Shown: positions 41,392-50,664, numbered from the stretch's first letter. The stretch: DNA of 64,000 nucleotides from an uncultured Prevotella sp. (GCA_944320355.1 CALUHC010000022.1:62001-126000); one strand, 5' to 3'. The notes: generated by a model not told the origin, from the letters alone. Translations and numbers: made by a program.

Positions 41392-43077
41392 TCACCGGCC
41401 CTCGCCAATCGTTCTGCGCAGCCTGCGGTAGTATTCCCGCATCGCGCGGCCGTCTTCATCAGCATCGGTGAACACTTCGAGGAGCATGGGGCGGTCCGAC
41501 TGGCGGGTCATCAGCGTGACGATGCCGAGCTGCATCTCGGCCATATTGGCGGCGCGAAGATAGCCGATGTCGTTCTGGGTGCAGATGCCCCGTGAGTCGG
41601 CGTTATGGCCTGCGGCCACCATCGAGTCGCGTGCCGGACTGCCTTCGAGGCCGCGCAGGATGTGGAAGATGCCCCCGCAGCGGTTGTTGAGCAGCACTAT
41701 GCGCAGGTTGCCGCGCAGCGACGTGTTCCAGAGTGCGTTCTGGTCGTAGAAGAAACTGAGGTCGCCGATGACGCAAAACACCACATCCGGCACCGCCACG
41801 GAGAAGCCTGCGGCTGCCGACAGCGACCCCTCAATGCCGTTAACGCCGCGGTTGCACCACACGTAGTGGCCCGCATAGATGTTGGCAAGGCGCACGGCCG
41901 AGCTGTTGGCATAGTGCACATGGAAGTCAGCCGGATAGTCGTCGAGCTGTTCCTCGAAATACTTTACCACCGCCATCTGCGAGAACGGCGGCTCAAAGTC
42001 GGCGCGGTTGGCCTCGGCCAGGGCCGCCAGGGCTGCCCAGCGGTCTATATATGCCTGACGCTGCGGCTGGTTTTCGCCGTCTGAAGCCAGCGACTCAAGC
42101 ACACCGCTCACGCCGCCGAGGCTGCCGCAATCCACCACCCGGGCAAGGCTCATGGTGGGGTCGGCCGCCTGCGAGGCATCGGCAGAGAGCAGATAGGCTG
42201 GCGCACCGGCACGGCGCAGGAAGCCGCGCACGCGCTTGCTCACCACGGTATCGCCCGCATATACTGTCATGTCGGGCATCAGGGCGGCATCGTCGCCGAT
42301 GGCATAGAGCACCTCGTCGGCAGGTATAGCCCCGCGGTCGCTGCCCAACGGCTCACTTATCACCACGGCACGGCGCGAAAGCCGGTCGATGAGCCGCCTG
42401 CCAACAACTCCGGGCGGCATCTGCCCGATGACCACCATCGGCCTCTCTGCACGCTCGAAAGCCTCTTCGAGCGCTTGGCAACGGCACGGGCTGTCGTCCA
42501 ACGCCACGTGAGAGAAGCTGCGTTCGGCGGGCAGTTCGGCCACTGTGAAATCGAACAGCGGCTCGGTTATAGGCACGTTGATATGCACGGGAGCCGGCAG
42601 GCGTAGCGTGGCGAAGCTCAGAGCCTCGTTGACAAGACGGTTGCAGTGCCAGCGCGACACGGCATCGACAGGCTCGGGCAGGCTGACGGCACGGCGCACA
42701 AACCGCCCCAAGGCATCGCCCTGCGGCAGCGTCTGACCGTCGAGTTGGTCTATCCACGCCTGCGGACGGTCGGCCGAAACCACCACCAACGGCACGTGGC
42801 GATAGGCTGCCTCGGCCACGGCGGGCGCAAGGTTGAGCAGGGCCGAGCCTGAGGTGACGCACACCACGACAGGCCGACCCGTGGCCAGCGCGATGCCGAG
42901 AGCCACGAAGCCCGCCGAACGCTCGTCGGTGACGGGCACGCACCTCACCGTGCCGCACTCGTTGAGATTGTGCACTATTGGCGCGTTGCGACTGCCCGGG
43001 CACACCACGGCATCACTTATGCCGTGCGCCACGAGCAGTGCGGTGAGTATGTTTACGTTTTCTTTGTTGCTATACAT
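41392..43077 (-). CDS. menD: SEPHCHC synthase (menaquinone biosynthesis)
   Basis: 561 aa, thiamine-diphosphate enzyme that adds 2-oxoglutarate-derived succinic semialdehyde to isochorismate. The PYR domain begins ENVNILTALLVAHGISDAVVCPGSRNAPIV, split here as NILTALLVAHGIS and VVCPGSRNAP. The PP-domain segment is VVFCVIGDLSFFYDQNALWN (GDLSFFYDxNAL is the MenD-specific ThDP motif). It overlaps menF by 8 nt, so the two are translationally coupled. Confidence 0.95.
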   Translation of the reverse strand: MYSNKENVNILTALLVAHGISDAVVCPGSRNAPIVHNLNECGTVRCVPVTDERSAGFVALGIALATGRPVVVCVTSGSALLNLAPAVAEAAYRHVPLVVVSADRPQAWIDQLDGQTLPQGDALGRFVRRAVSLPEPVDAVSRWHCNRLVNEALSFATLRLPAPVHINVPITEPLFDFTVAELPAERSFSHVALDDSPCRCQALEEAFERAERPMVVIGQMPPGVVGRRLIDRLSRRAVVISEPLGSDRGAIPADEVLYAIGDDAALMPDMTVYAGDTVVSKRVRGFLRRAGAPAYLLSADASQAADPTMSLARVVDCGSLGGVSGVLESLASDGENQPQRQAYIDRWAALAALAEANRADFEPPFSQMAVVKYFEEQLDDYPADFHVHYANSSAVRLANIYAGHYVWCNRGVNGIEGSLSAAAGFSVAVPDVVFCVIGDLSFFYDQNALWNTSLRGNLRIVLLNNRCGGIFHILRGLEGSPARDSMVAAGHNADSRGICTQNDIGYLRAANMAEMQLGIVTLMTRQSDRPMLLEVFTDADEDGRAMREYYRRLRRTIGEGR

Positions 43078-44182
43078 CTGGCTTTCTGTCCTGATAACTG
43101 TAGTCTATTGCTTCGCCGAGCACGCGGCGCATGGTTTCCATCTTGGCCTCGGTTTCCAGCCATTCGTGCTCCTCCACGCTGTCGGCGAGCAGTCCGCCGC
43201 CGGCGTACAGATGGCAGCGGTCGCCGCAAACGGACATACAGCGCAGCGAGACATAGAGATGTGTGTCGCCGCCGATGCCCAACGGCCCCATGAAGCCGCT
43301 GTAATAGCTGCGCGGCGACGGCTCACAGGCCTGCAGAAAACCGTAAGCATCGGCCTTGGGCAGTCCGCAGACGGCGGGTGTGGGGTGCAAGGCCTGCACC
43401 ACCGCGCCGACACCTATACCCTTGGCGAGGCCGAACTCGAAGTCGCTGCGCAGGTGGACCACATCACCGGCGCGCACCGTGTGTGCCTCGCCACGGCTGA
43501 TATAGGAAACCAGCGGCCGCAGAGCGTCTTCTATATAGTCGGCCACGAGGCGTTGCTCGCGGCGGTTCTTGTCGTCCCAGGCAGGTCCGCCGGCGACCTG
43601 TCCGCCGGGCGCTGGCGGACAATCAAAGCCGAGACCGCTGCCACTGAGGCGCATAGTGCCGGCCAAGGCCATTGTGCGCCATCGCCCGCCGTCGCCACTG
43701 AGCAGTATCTCGGGCGTGGCAGCGAGCCATGTGCCGCAGCGTTCGGCCTCGACAAGGGTCACAAACATTCGTGGATACAGCCGGCAGGCGCGGCGGAACA
43801 GTTGCTCCGCCTCCACCCGCCTGGCCATGCGTTCCGTTGCCCGGCGCGCCAGCACCAGCTTGTCGAATCGCCTGCCGACGAGCTGCGCGTGGCACCGCGC
43901 AAAGCTCTCTGCGTAGCTCCTGCGGTCGCGTTCCTCCTCGTCAGCCGTCCGCAGTGTCCGCCCCGCCATCTCCGTTTCCGCTTCCACAGGGCGCGTCTCC
44001 ACGCGGTCGGGGCGCAACAGTAGCATCGGCTCGCCGTCAGTAGTGGCAAACGGCGCGATGACAAAGCCCTCGCGCCCGTCGAGCGCGGCCATCGATGCAA
44101 GTTCCTCGGGCTGCCCATAGGTTTGTTCCACCACCGTATAAGTCTCGGAGTATGGCAGCCTGAACAGTGCGCGCGCTGTCAT
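43070..44182 (-). CDS. menF: isochorismate synthase
   Basis: 370 aa, chorismate-utilising fold. It isomerises chorismate to isochorismate, the first committed menaquinone step. Motifs include FDKLVLARRATERMA, PEILLSGDGGRWRTMALAGTMR, the acidic region VADYIEDALRPLV, LHPTPAVCGLPKADA and YYSGFMGPLG. Length is somewhat short (E. coli MenF 431 aa) through a reduced N-terminal half. An isochorismate synthase for siderophores is the alternative, but adjacent menD settles it. Overlaps the upstream thioesterase by 4 nt. Confidence 0.93.
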   Translation of the reverse strand: MTARALFRLPYSETYTVVEQTYGQPEELASMAALDGREGFVIAPFATTDGEPMLLLRPDRVETRPVEAETEMAGRTLRTADEEERDRRSYAESFARCHAQLVGRRFDKLVLARRATERMARRVEAEQLFRRACRLYPRMFVTLVEAERCGTWLAATPEILLSGDGGRWRTMALAGTMRLSGSGLGFDCPPAPGGQVAGGPAWDDKNRREQRLVADYIEDALRPLVSYISRGEAHTVRAGDVVHLRSDFEFGLAKGIGVGAVVQALHPTPAVCGLPKADAYGFLQACEPSPRSYYSGFMGPLGIGGDTHLYVSLRCMSVCGDRCHLYAGGGLLADSVEEHEWLETEAKMETMRRVLGEAIDYSYQDRKPDV

Positions 44183-44604
44183 TCGGGAGCCTCCGTGGGT
44201 TTGTCGGTAATGAAGTTCATCACGCTCACCGTCGATATGGTCTTCCCGTCAGCGCCGGCCACAGTCACGTTCCACACGTGCAGTGTCCGTCCGCAGTGTA
44301 CTATATGCGCCGTGGCCGTCACCGTGTCGCCCTCAAAGGCACTTCTTACGTGGCTTCCGCTCACGTTGACACCCACCACGGCACGCCCCGGGCACAATGC
44401 CGACGACCCCACCCCGGCCAGATATTCGGCCAGGGCGAGCGTGGCTCCGCCGCTGAGCAGTCCCATGGGCTGGCACGTGCGGCTGTCCACTTGCATCTTG
44501 GCCACGCACGTATCTTCATCGGGAGTGGACACGAAGCTCATCCCGAGGGCGTCGGCAAGGTTGTGCTTGCGCCCTATGAGGTCTTTTATCTTTTCTAAAT
44601 CCAT
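44179..44604 (-). CDS. menI: hotdog thioesterase, probable DHNA-CoA thioesterase
   Basis: 141 aa, PaaI/MenI type. The signature VDSRTCQPMGLLSGGATLALAEYLAG carries the Q-P-x-G-x-L-x-G-G turn of this family and the catalytic acid in ALAE. It would release 1,4-dihydroxy-2-naphthoate from its CoA ester. The function is inferred mainly from the ATGA overlap with menF. ATG at 44604 (MDLEKIKDLIG) is used; a 130-nt leader from the promoter at 44741 contains a TGTGGCA/TGCCACA hairpin. Confidence 0.82.
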   Translation of the reverse strand: MDLEKIKDLIGRKHNLADALGMSFVSTPDEDTCVAKMQVDSRTCQPMGLLSGGATLALAEYLAGVGSSALCPGRAVVGVNVSGSHVRSAFEGDTVTATAHIVHCGRTLHVWNVTVAGADGKTISTVSVMNFITDKPTEAPE

Positions 44605-44740
44605 ATTGTAATATATATTATAATCTGTGGCATTCCATTTGTTGCCACACATATCTTTGTCCCATACCGATTGGGCAAGTCTGTGCAGGCGAGTGCAATG
44701 TGAGCTTGCCAATGCGTGGCCGAGTGCGGCCAGCATTATG

Positions 44741-44748
44741 CAAAGTTA
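44741..44748 (-). promoter_or_regulatory. promoter of the menI-menF-menD operon
   Basis: -7 TAACTTTG on the minus strand with a TTG 20 nt upstream, giving a leader of about 130 nt. Confidence 0.65.
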
Positions 44749-44940
44749 CTAAAATATTCAGGTGGTTGCAAGAGTTTCCTGGTTTTTAATCGTATATGGT
44801 TAGGATAAGGCTAATGAATTTCCGCAAACAGCCCAGACGCTCTGTGCCTGCCAACAGACACGCGTCGCCATTAACATTTTTATGTTAAAGACGGCGACAA
44901 GAGCAGTGTTGGCCAAACGCCTGATATCCAATGGGTTGCA

Positions 44941-45041
44941 AAACGGGGCGTTCTGCCTTGCGAAATGTGCCGTTTTGCAGGCCAAAACAAGCCATATTGC
45001 AGCGCGAAACAGGTCGTTTCAGAATGTGAAACGGCACATAC
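44941..45041. repeat. 22-bp phased palindrome array 7
   Basis: Five cores at 44941, 44963, 44985, 45007 and 45029. Several halves are degenerate (CATAT, CATAC). It lies 3' of the LacI gene. The rest of 44749-45541 holds element B copy 3 and no recognised gene. Confidence 0.8.
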
Positions 45042-45116
45042 GGAAAACCAAGGCTGCATAGATTGTTTTTTAGTTGCGTATTTGCAAGTACGGGCAGATT
45101 GCGGATATCCATTTAA

Positions 45117-45309
45117 CCCAAATCGACATTAGAGCCCCAAAACGAATCCTTTCTATTGTCGTGCAGATTGGCGGCCGCCTTGGTCGAAGGCATAGCGGGC
45201 TGCGTCGAGACGAGGCGGCAGACAAGATGCCGGCAAGAGGAGGAAAGCGTTTGGGAAGCCGGACGCAGACAAAGAATGGGCATCCGGCGGTCTAATGGCC
45301 GATTTGGTT
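45117..45309. mobile_element. element B copy 3 (inverted orientation)
   Basis: Ends CCCAAATCGACATTAGA and TCTAATGGCCGATTTGG. The interior is the reverse complement of copies 1 and 2 (for example ACAAGATGCCGGCAAGAGG). About 193 bp. No transposase. Confidence 0.8.
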
Positions 45310-45541
45310 TTAAGGTTATTGTGTGTGTCTTGTCTTTCGTGGCATCGCTATTATGTCCGTTGGGCTTGTGCTGTTGTGTGTGCGGCAATGCGTACCGCAG
45401 GCGGAGGAATGTGGGCGGTGGCCAGTATGGCGGGGCGTGGTTGCTATTTTGCCGTGGGGCGTGTTTCGTCTTTTGTACGCCGTTTGTGCTCAGTGGCATT
45501 GTTTTCCGTTTGTGTCCGGTCTGTTTTGGCTCGTGGCGTGT

Positions 45542-46570
45542 TTATGCCTCTTTTTTCTTCAGGCTGCTTTCGCGTATTTTTTGTATGGTGGGGATTATTT
45601 CCTTTATGGGTTTCATGTTGCCTTTTATGTGGGATATAAGGATGCGGCAGGCTGTTTCTCCCATCAGGCGGCTTTGGTCTTCGATGGTGGAGAGGGCGGG
45701 GGAGGTGTATTCGGCGTATTCCACGTCGCTGAATCCTATCAGGGCGATGTCAGACGGCATGGACAGTCCGTTCCTCTTTATGGTTTTCATGGCGGCGAAG
45801 AGCAGTGTGTCGTTGAGCGCGAGGATGGCGTCTGGGCGTTCAGGCAGCGCCAGCAGCCGCTCGGTGGCAGCCATGGCGGCTTCTGTGTTGATGTCGCTGT
45901 AGGCCACGTATTCCGGTTTTACGGGCATACGCAGGTCATGCAGTGCCTCTATATATCCGTGCTTGCGGTCTGTTACCATCTTCAGTCGGCCCGGTCCGCA
46001 CAGTATGGCTATGCGCCGGCACCCTTGTTCCGCGAGGTGGAACGTGGCTCTGTGGGCGGCTTCTGCGCAGTCGGCGGTCACAGACGAGTGTATGCAGGTC
46101 GGTATGTCGCGTGCCACGAATACCACGGGCAGCTGCTCGGCGGCCAGAGAGTCGAAGTGGCTGAAGTCGGCCGTCTGCTGTGTGACGCTGGCTATTATGC
46201 CTGCCACGTGCAGTTTGCGCAGGTTTCTGGTGTTGTCGCACTCCTCGTAGTAGTTCTCGTGGGAGTTCATGCTGATTACAGCATATCCTTCTTGTGCCGC
46301 CATGTGTTCTATTCCGTCGAGCACCGACGAGTAGAACAGCGTCACGGCGTGTGGCACTATCACCCCGATTAGTGGCAGTTGTCCGCTGCGCAGGCTGTCG
46401 GCTATGAAGTTCTTCGAGTAGTTCATCTCGCTTGCCGCCTGCATCACTTTCTCTCGTGTGGCCTTGCTTATCGCAGGGTTGCCTTTCAGCGCGCGGCTCA
46501 CCGTGGCAATGCTCAGTCCGAGCCTTGCCGCAATGTCTTTCAGCGATGCGTGTCTGTTTTGTTCGGTCAT
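45542..46570 (-). CDS. LacI-family transcriptional regulator (2)
   Basis: 342 aa. HTH ASLKDIAARLGLSIATVSRALK with hinge NYSKNFIADSLRSG, then a ligand domain with IGVIVPHAVTLFYSSVLDGI, ILALNDTLLFAA and PSDIALIGFSDVEYAEY. It is similar in sequence to the LacI protein at 17819-18850 (same SHF, ISMNSHE/ISANSHE and STIEDQSRLMG/SAIVDQSHLMG segments), so the two are paralogues. No nearby sugar genes, and no GCAAACGTTTGC-type operator seen upstream. Ligand unknown. Confidence 0.9.
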   Translation of the reverse strand: MTEQNRHASLKDIAARLGLSIATVSRALKGNPAISKATREKVMQAASEMNYSKNFIADSLRSGQLPLIGVIVPHAVTLFYSSVLDGIEHMAAQEGYAVISMNSHENYYEECDNTRNLRKLHVAGIIASVTQQTADFSHFDSLAAEQLPVVFVARDIPTCIHSSVTADCAEAAHRATFHLAEQGCRRIAILCGPGRLKMVTDRKHGYIEALHDLRMPVKPEYVAYSDINTEAAMAATERLLALPERPDAILALNDTLLFAAMKTIKRNGLSMPSDIALIGFSDVEYAEYTSPALSTIEDQSRLMGETACRILISHIKGNMKPIKEIIPTIQKIRESSLKKKEA

Positions 46571-46669
46571 GGTCAGGCGGTTTGCGGGGGTGTCGTTTTA
46601 GGTGGTTGGCGGTTGGCAGTCTGGGTTGGCGACTGAGGCAAGCCGCTGTCGCGTGGTGCTAGTGATAGT

Positions 46670-46702
46670 GCACCCGGACAGCCTGAGGGCCGCCCCGGGT
46701 GC
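46670..46702 (-). terminator. hairpin after the DUF5606 gene
   Basis: GCACCCGG and CCGGGTGC arms, 6 nt after the stop of the nusB operon's last gene, without a T-tract. Confidence 0.4.
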
Positions 46703-46708
46703 GCTTGT

Positions 46709-47179
46709 TCATTCCTTGGTCTCAGCCTCGTTGGCCTTCTCCTCCATGCGGTCGGCTATGTTGTCGCCTTCTGTCGGGCGCATGGACTCGTCGAAGTCGG
46801 TTATTCCGTTGGCCACGAGTATGTTGTACCACTGCAGCAGTTTCTTTATGTCGCTGTTGTGCACGCGCTCCCTGTCGAAGTTTGGCAGCACTTTGGCGAA
46901 GTACTCGCGCAGCTCGTCGTTGCCGGCCTTGCGGTAGTCTATGGATGCGGCCTTGCCGCCTTCCTGTTCCTTCAGGCTCGTGAGCACCTTGTGCAGTGGC
47001 ACGTCTTCGGTGTCGGTGTACATGGCAATGTCGGCGAGCGAGGTTATCTTGTCGGCGGCAAAGGCCGGCAACCTGCGGTGTGTCTCGTCGAGAGCTTCAA
47101 CGATGAGGCTGTTCTTTGTCCTTGAAACCAGCTTGTAGAGTCCCGGTTTGCCCGAGATTGATAAGATTGTCTGTAGCAT
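46709..47179 (-). CDS. DUF5606 domain protein
   Basis: 156 aa. It begins MLQTILSISGKPGLYKLVSR, typical of the Bacteroidetes DUF5606 family, with SLADIAMYTDTEDVPLHKVL and a region ELREYFAKVLPNFDRERV. The C-terminus is acidic. A role near envelope or RNA functions is only suggested by the conserved position at the end of nusB-yajC-ybbR-coaE. ATG at 47179, 8 nt after coaE; the long frame to 47695 is antisense noise. Confidence 0.85.
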   Translation of the reverse strand: MLQTILSISGKPGLYKLVSRTKNSLIVEALDETHRRLPAFAADKITSLADIAMYTDTEDVPLHKVLTSLKEQEGGKAASIDYRKAGNDELREYFAKVLPNFDRERVHNSDIKKLLQWYNILVANGITDFDESMRPTEGDNIADRMEEKANEAETKE

Positions 47180-47187
47180 TTTTGTCG

Positions 47188-47742
47188 TTATTTCAGTTTG
47201 TTGGTCATTGTGTCTATCTGGGTGTCTATGTCGCTCCGGCCGTCGTTTATTATTATGAAGTCGGCTCGTCGCGCCACGTCCTCTTGTGCCATTTGCCGCC
47301 GCATCCACTCTGCCGCCTTGGCTTCGCTGATGCCGTCGCGCTCGCTTATGCGCCTCAGCCTTACGTCTTCCGGGGCAGTCACGGCCACCACGCGGTCCAC
47401 GAGTCGGTCGAATCCCGACTCGTATAGTATGGCGCACTCCATCCACTGCAGGCCGCTGCGCTCGAAGTCGGCGGCGACGGCAGGGTGGACAATGGCGTCG
47501 ATGGCCTTGGCGTTGTCTTCGGAGGCGAGCAGGAATGCGGCCACTCTGGCCTTGTTCAGCTTCCCGTCGGTGTATGTGTCGGGCCCGATGAGGGCGGTCA
47601 GGGCTTCGCGCAAGTCGGCCGACGAGCGCATCAGCCGCTTGGCCGCGCTGTCGCAGTCGTACACTTCGATGCCACGGGCGGCCAGCCGGGCGCACACATA
47701 GCTCTTGCCGCTGCCTATGCCTCCTGTTATGCCTATCTTCAT
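47188..47742 (-). CDS. coaE: dephospho-CoA kinase
   Basis: 184 aa. The P-loop GITGGIGSGKS is at residues 4-14, followed by EVYDCDSAAKRLM (Asp36 region), VHPAV (the HP motif) and YESGFDRLVD. It phosphorylates dephospho-CoA at the 3' hydroxyl, the last CoA step. CoA is also needed by the men genes and the phosphopantetheinyl transferase. ATG at 47742, 2 nt after the ybbR stop. Confidence 0.95.
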   Translation of the reverse strand: MKIGITGGIGSGKSYVCARLAARGIEVYDCDSAAKRLMRSSADLREALTALIGPDTYTDGKLNKARVAAFLLASEDNAKAIDAIVHPAVAADFERSGLQWMECAILYESGFDRLVDRVVAVTAPEDVRLRRISERDGISEAKAAEWMRRQMAQEDVARRADFIIINDGRSDIDTQIDTMTNKLK

Positions 47743-47744
47743 TG

Positions 47745-48725
47745 TCAGTTCTCCTCTATGAGGTAGTCTACCTGCGTTACGCTTAGCTGTGGCTTGGATA
47801 TGCCGCCCGGCATTGTCTTCAGGTGTATGTCGCACTTGTCTGACGGGTTGTTGCGTATCTCGTTGTAGTCGGCCACCACAATGAAGTCCTCGGGCTTGAG
47901 GCTCTTGAACCGGCTTACGCCGGTGACAAACCTCACTGTCACTTTCGAGGGGAACGTGCGCAGCACCTTGCCTTCGGGCATATTGATGCCCTTGATGGGT
48001 ATGTCGCTGATGCTCTCCTCGGTCAGCACATCGGTGTGGAAAGCCACCTTCACCGTCTCTGGCACCGTCTTCACGCCCCTGGTCTTCTGCAGGCGGGCGG
48101 TCACGTTGAGCGTGTCGCGGAAGTTGGCGTAGTTGAGCGGCTCTGTGTACACTTCCTTTATGCTGTCAAGTTTCTCCTGCGATGCGTATATGTTCACGCT
48201 GTCGGGGAAGTAGCCCACGTGCGATATGAAGTAGAGGTGCTCGGGAATGACCCGCCCTGTCCATTTCACCGGCACGCGCTTGCTCAGCCCGTAGTTGTAG
48301 AACAGTTCGTATTTGTCGGGTTTTGAGCTTACTATTTTTGTCGATGCCGACAGTTGCTGGTATATCAGCTTTTGCAGTTCGGCGGCGGGTATTGCGGTGT
48401 ATCCGTTGCCCTTGGCGTATGTCTTGAAGTTTATCGAGACGGGGCGCGTGCCTTCGCCATACAGGTAGCTTATGAGCGTGAGCCCCTTGTCGCGCAGCGT
48501 CACCCTCACGGTGTCATACTCTTCAGATGTCAGCACGACGTTTTTCGGCACGTTGACCACCCTCACCGGTATCTCCACCTCCTGTTCGTAGGTCTCGTTG
48601 AGGGTCATCATCAGCCAGAATATGCCTGCGATGGCGAGGAAACACAAAAAGGTCAGGAAATTCTTGTTCACCGAACTGAACATGAATTTCCTGACCATTT
48701 GCATTATGTCGCGCGCGCTGCCCAT
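47745..48725 (-). CDS. YbbR-like domain protein
   Basis: 326 aa. One membrane helix (about 22-42, NFLTFLCFLAIAGIFWLMM) is followed by YbbR-like beta repeats: VEIPVRVVNVPKNVVL and GRVIPEHLYFISHVGYFPDSVNIYAS type units and PIKGINMPEGKVLRTFPSKVTVRF. CdaR of Gram-positives regulates diadenylate cyclase through such repeats; here no cyclase adjoins. It starts directly after the yajC stop. Internal Met8 or Met15 could be the true start. Confidence 0.85.
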   Translation of the reverse strand: MGSARDIMQMVRKFMFSSVNKNFLTFLCFLAIAGIFWLMMTLNETYEQEVEIPVRVVNVPKNVVLTSEEYDTVRVTLRDKGLTLISYLYGEGTRPVSINFKTYAKGNGYTAIPAAELQKLIYQQLSASTKIVSSKPDKYELFYNYGLSKRVPVKWTGRVIPEHLYFISHVGYFPDSVNIYASQEKLDSIKEVYTEPLNYANFRDTLNVTARLQKTRGVKTVPETVKVAFHTDVLTEESISDIPIKGINMPEGKVLRTFPSKVTVRFVTGVSRFKSLKPEDFIVVADYNEIRNNPSDKCDIHLKTMPGGISKPQLSVTQVDYLIEEN

Positions 48726-49046
48726 TTACTTTGTAAGCTGAGAGCTGGCCGGATCCTTGAAGATATAGTTCTTGTCAACGCGGATGATGACGCCCTTTGC
48801 GATTTCTATCTCCACGATGTTGGCTGCGAGGTCTATCTTCTTCACCGTTCCGTAGATGCCTCCGCCTGTCACCACCGACGTTCCTTCGGCGATGGAGTTC
48901 TGGAATTTCTGTATCTCCTTTTGCTTTTTCTGCTGTGGCCTTATCATAAAGAAGTACATGATGGCGAAGAGGGCTATCATCATTATGATGAAGCTCATGC
49001 TGCTTCCACCTTGCGCTGCCTGTGCGGCCAGAAGTGTAGTTGTCAT
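48726..49046 (-). CDS. yajC: preprotein translocase subunit YajC
   Basis: 106 aa. One N-terminal membrane helix (SMSFIIMMIALFAIMYFFMI) then RPQQKKQKEIQKFQNSI and TSVVTGGGIYGTVKKI, the YajC core. It joins SecDF at the Sec translocon. It lies between nusB and ybbR in the usual Bacteroidetes order. Confidence 0.93.
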   Translation of the reverse strand: MTTTLLAAQAAQGGSSMSFIIMMIALFAIMYFFMIRPQQKKQKEIQKFQNSIAEGTSVVTGGGIYGTVKKIDLAANIVEIEIAKGVIIRVDKNYIFKDPASSQLTK

Positions 49047-49068
49047 AATTTAATTGTGTTCTTTGTTA

Positions 49069-50148
49069 TTATTGTTCTTGTTTCTCTGTCGTCTCTACGC
49101 TGTCGGCCGGGCTGTCAGGCTCGCCTTCCTGCGGTGTCTCGGGCGTTTCTTCCATTCCGGCCGGTTTCTCTGCTGGCGCAGGCCTCTCCTCCTTGGCTGC
49201 GGCCTTGCGCTGGCGTGGCTCGCCGATGTGCTTCATCAGCCGCCCGGTGCTGATGAGGTGGCGCGCTATTGCGTCGAGCATGCCGTTTATGTAGCCTCCG
49301 CTGCGCGGCGTGCTGTACAGCTTGGCTATGTCAACGAACTCGTTGATGGTCACGCTGACGGGTATCGACGGGAACGACATCATTTCGGCTATGGCAATCT
49401 GCATTATCACGACGTCCATATATGCCAGCCGGTTGAAGTCCCAGTTGCGCGAAGCCTCGCTCATGAAGTGCTGGTACTCGTTGGCGTTCATTATGGTGGC
49501 GCGGAACAGCTTGCGGGCGAACTCGCGGTCCTCCTCGCTGTCGTATTCAGGCAGCAGTTCCTGCTTGGCGCCGTTCTTCTCGTCGAAGCGCTTTATGGTC
49601 TTCACCACGAAGGTGTCCACAATCTCCTTGTCGTCGTTCCAATACAGGCTCTGCTCCTCCAGCAGCGCGTCTATCTCGCTGTTGTCTTCTATGAGTGTGC
49701 GGTACAGCTTGCGCCACACCTCACGGTCGGCGGCATAGCTGTCCTCCTTGTCTGCCATGTAGTCGGTATATATCTGCGACTCCGTTATCTGCTTGTACAG
49801 TTTCCTTACAAACTCGATGTCGTTGTCCCATGTCTTCTTTTGGGTTTCCATGAAGTCGTTGAGCATCTTGTTCTCTTCAAGTTGCATGGCGAACCTGTTG
49901 TATGCGAACTTCTGCAGCGGCATTTCCTTGCCCTCGCGCCTTGCTCTCGCCTGTGCCACCTCAAGGTGCTTGCGGGCCTCTTTCGTCACGCTCACTATCA
50001 GTGACAGCATGTGGTTGTACAGGTCGTAAGCCTTCGACAGGCTGAAAAACAGCTCCTTTTCAGCCGAGTCTATGTTCTTGTTGCCGTTTTGATAGTACGC
50101 ATAGGTTAACTGGACTACCTTTACCCTTATAATTTCTCGGTTTATCAT
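49069..50148 (-). CDS. nusB: transcription antitermination factor NusB (extended form)
   Basis: 359 aa, against about 140 aa in E. coli. The NusB core is in the last third: LAYMDVVIMQIAIAEMMSFPSIPVSVTINEFVDIAKLYSTP and GGYINGMLDAIARHL (given as parts of one domain). The N-terminal two thirds (INREIIRVKVVQLTYAYYQN onward) hold a second NusB-like helical half plus a charged insert, common in Bacteroidetes. A Pro/Glu-rich tail (EERPAPAEKPAGMEE) closes it. It binds boxA RNA with S10 in rRNA antitermination. Confidence 0.92.
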   Translation of the reverse strand: MINREIIRVKVVQLTYAYYQNGNKNIDSAEKELFFSLSKAYDLYNHMLSLIVSVTKEARKHLEVAQARARREGKEMPLQKFAYNRFAMQLEENKMLNDFMETQKKTWDNDIEFVRKLYKQITESQIYTDYMADKEDSYAADREVWRKLYRTLIEDNSEIDALLEEQSLYWNDDKEIVDTFVVKTIKRFDEKNGAKQELLPEYDSEEDREFARKLFRATIMNANEYQHFMSEASRNWDFNRLAYMDVVIMQIAIAEMMSFPSIPVSVTINEFVDIAKLYSTPRSGGYINGMLDAIARHLISTGRLMKHIGEPRQRKAAAKEERPAPAEKPAGMEETPETPQEGEPDSPADSVETTEKQEQ

Positions 50149-50224
50149 ATATAACTACTTTATTGTAGGCGCGCACGTCATCGGCGTGCGGCGGGGGCTA
50201 TCGTGTTGTCAGCCTCACAAAGTG

Positions 50225-50232
50225 CAAATTTA
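50225..50232 (-). promoter_or_regulatory. promoter of the nusB-yajC-ybbR-coaE operon
   Basis: -7 TAAATTTG on the minus strand with TTG 20 nt upstream, leader about 70 nt. From 50233 to 50585 I see no gene or repeat. Confidence 0.65.
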
Positions 50233-50585
50233 GATAAAAATCTTTTATGGTGCAAGAAATGCGCCGTTTAATTGAGTTTTTTTATGAATATGTGTGTGCA
50301 AACGATGCCAGCGTGGCTTGTGCGTGACATTGCGCGTCGGGGCGACCGTGCCTGTCGTAGTGGGTTTAAGTGGCCTTTGGGCGTGTGTCTTTGTGCGCCA
50401 ATTGTGGGTGGAAAAGCAAAAAGATGTGAAAGCGAGGCGTTCCGTGGCGTGCCGGTTTTTCCGAATTGTTGACAAACGGAAGTCGTGAAATAGAGCGAAA
50501 AGCGGGTTGCATGGTGGTTGTCTCGACCGTGTTTTCTGCGCTTGCGGCTTTGTTTTGTGGTAAAATGGGCGGCAGACAGCTTTCC

Positions 50586-50664
50586 AGACAGGCTGTTTCG
50601 CTCTCCGAAACGCCACATACTGCAACCCGAAACGGGTCGTTTTGCGTTCCAAAACGGCCTGTCT
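50586..50664. repeat. 22-bp phased palindrome array 8
   Basis: Cores at 50586, 50608, 50630 and 50652, of which only the third is the full AAACG-GGT-CGTTT. It lies between divergent nusB and rplY. Downstream to 51000 there are scattered AAACGG words and a CCTCGCGC/GCGCGAGG hairpin (50904-50933) but no gene. Confidence 0.75.

Noticed and set aside
50268-50590. Short frames upstream of array 8
   Set aside because: No family motif, no ribosome-binding site, and composition typical of non-coding sequence.
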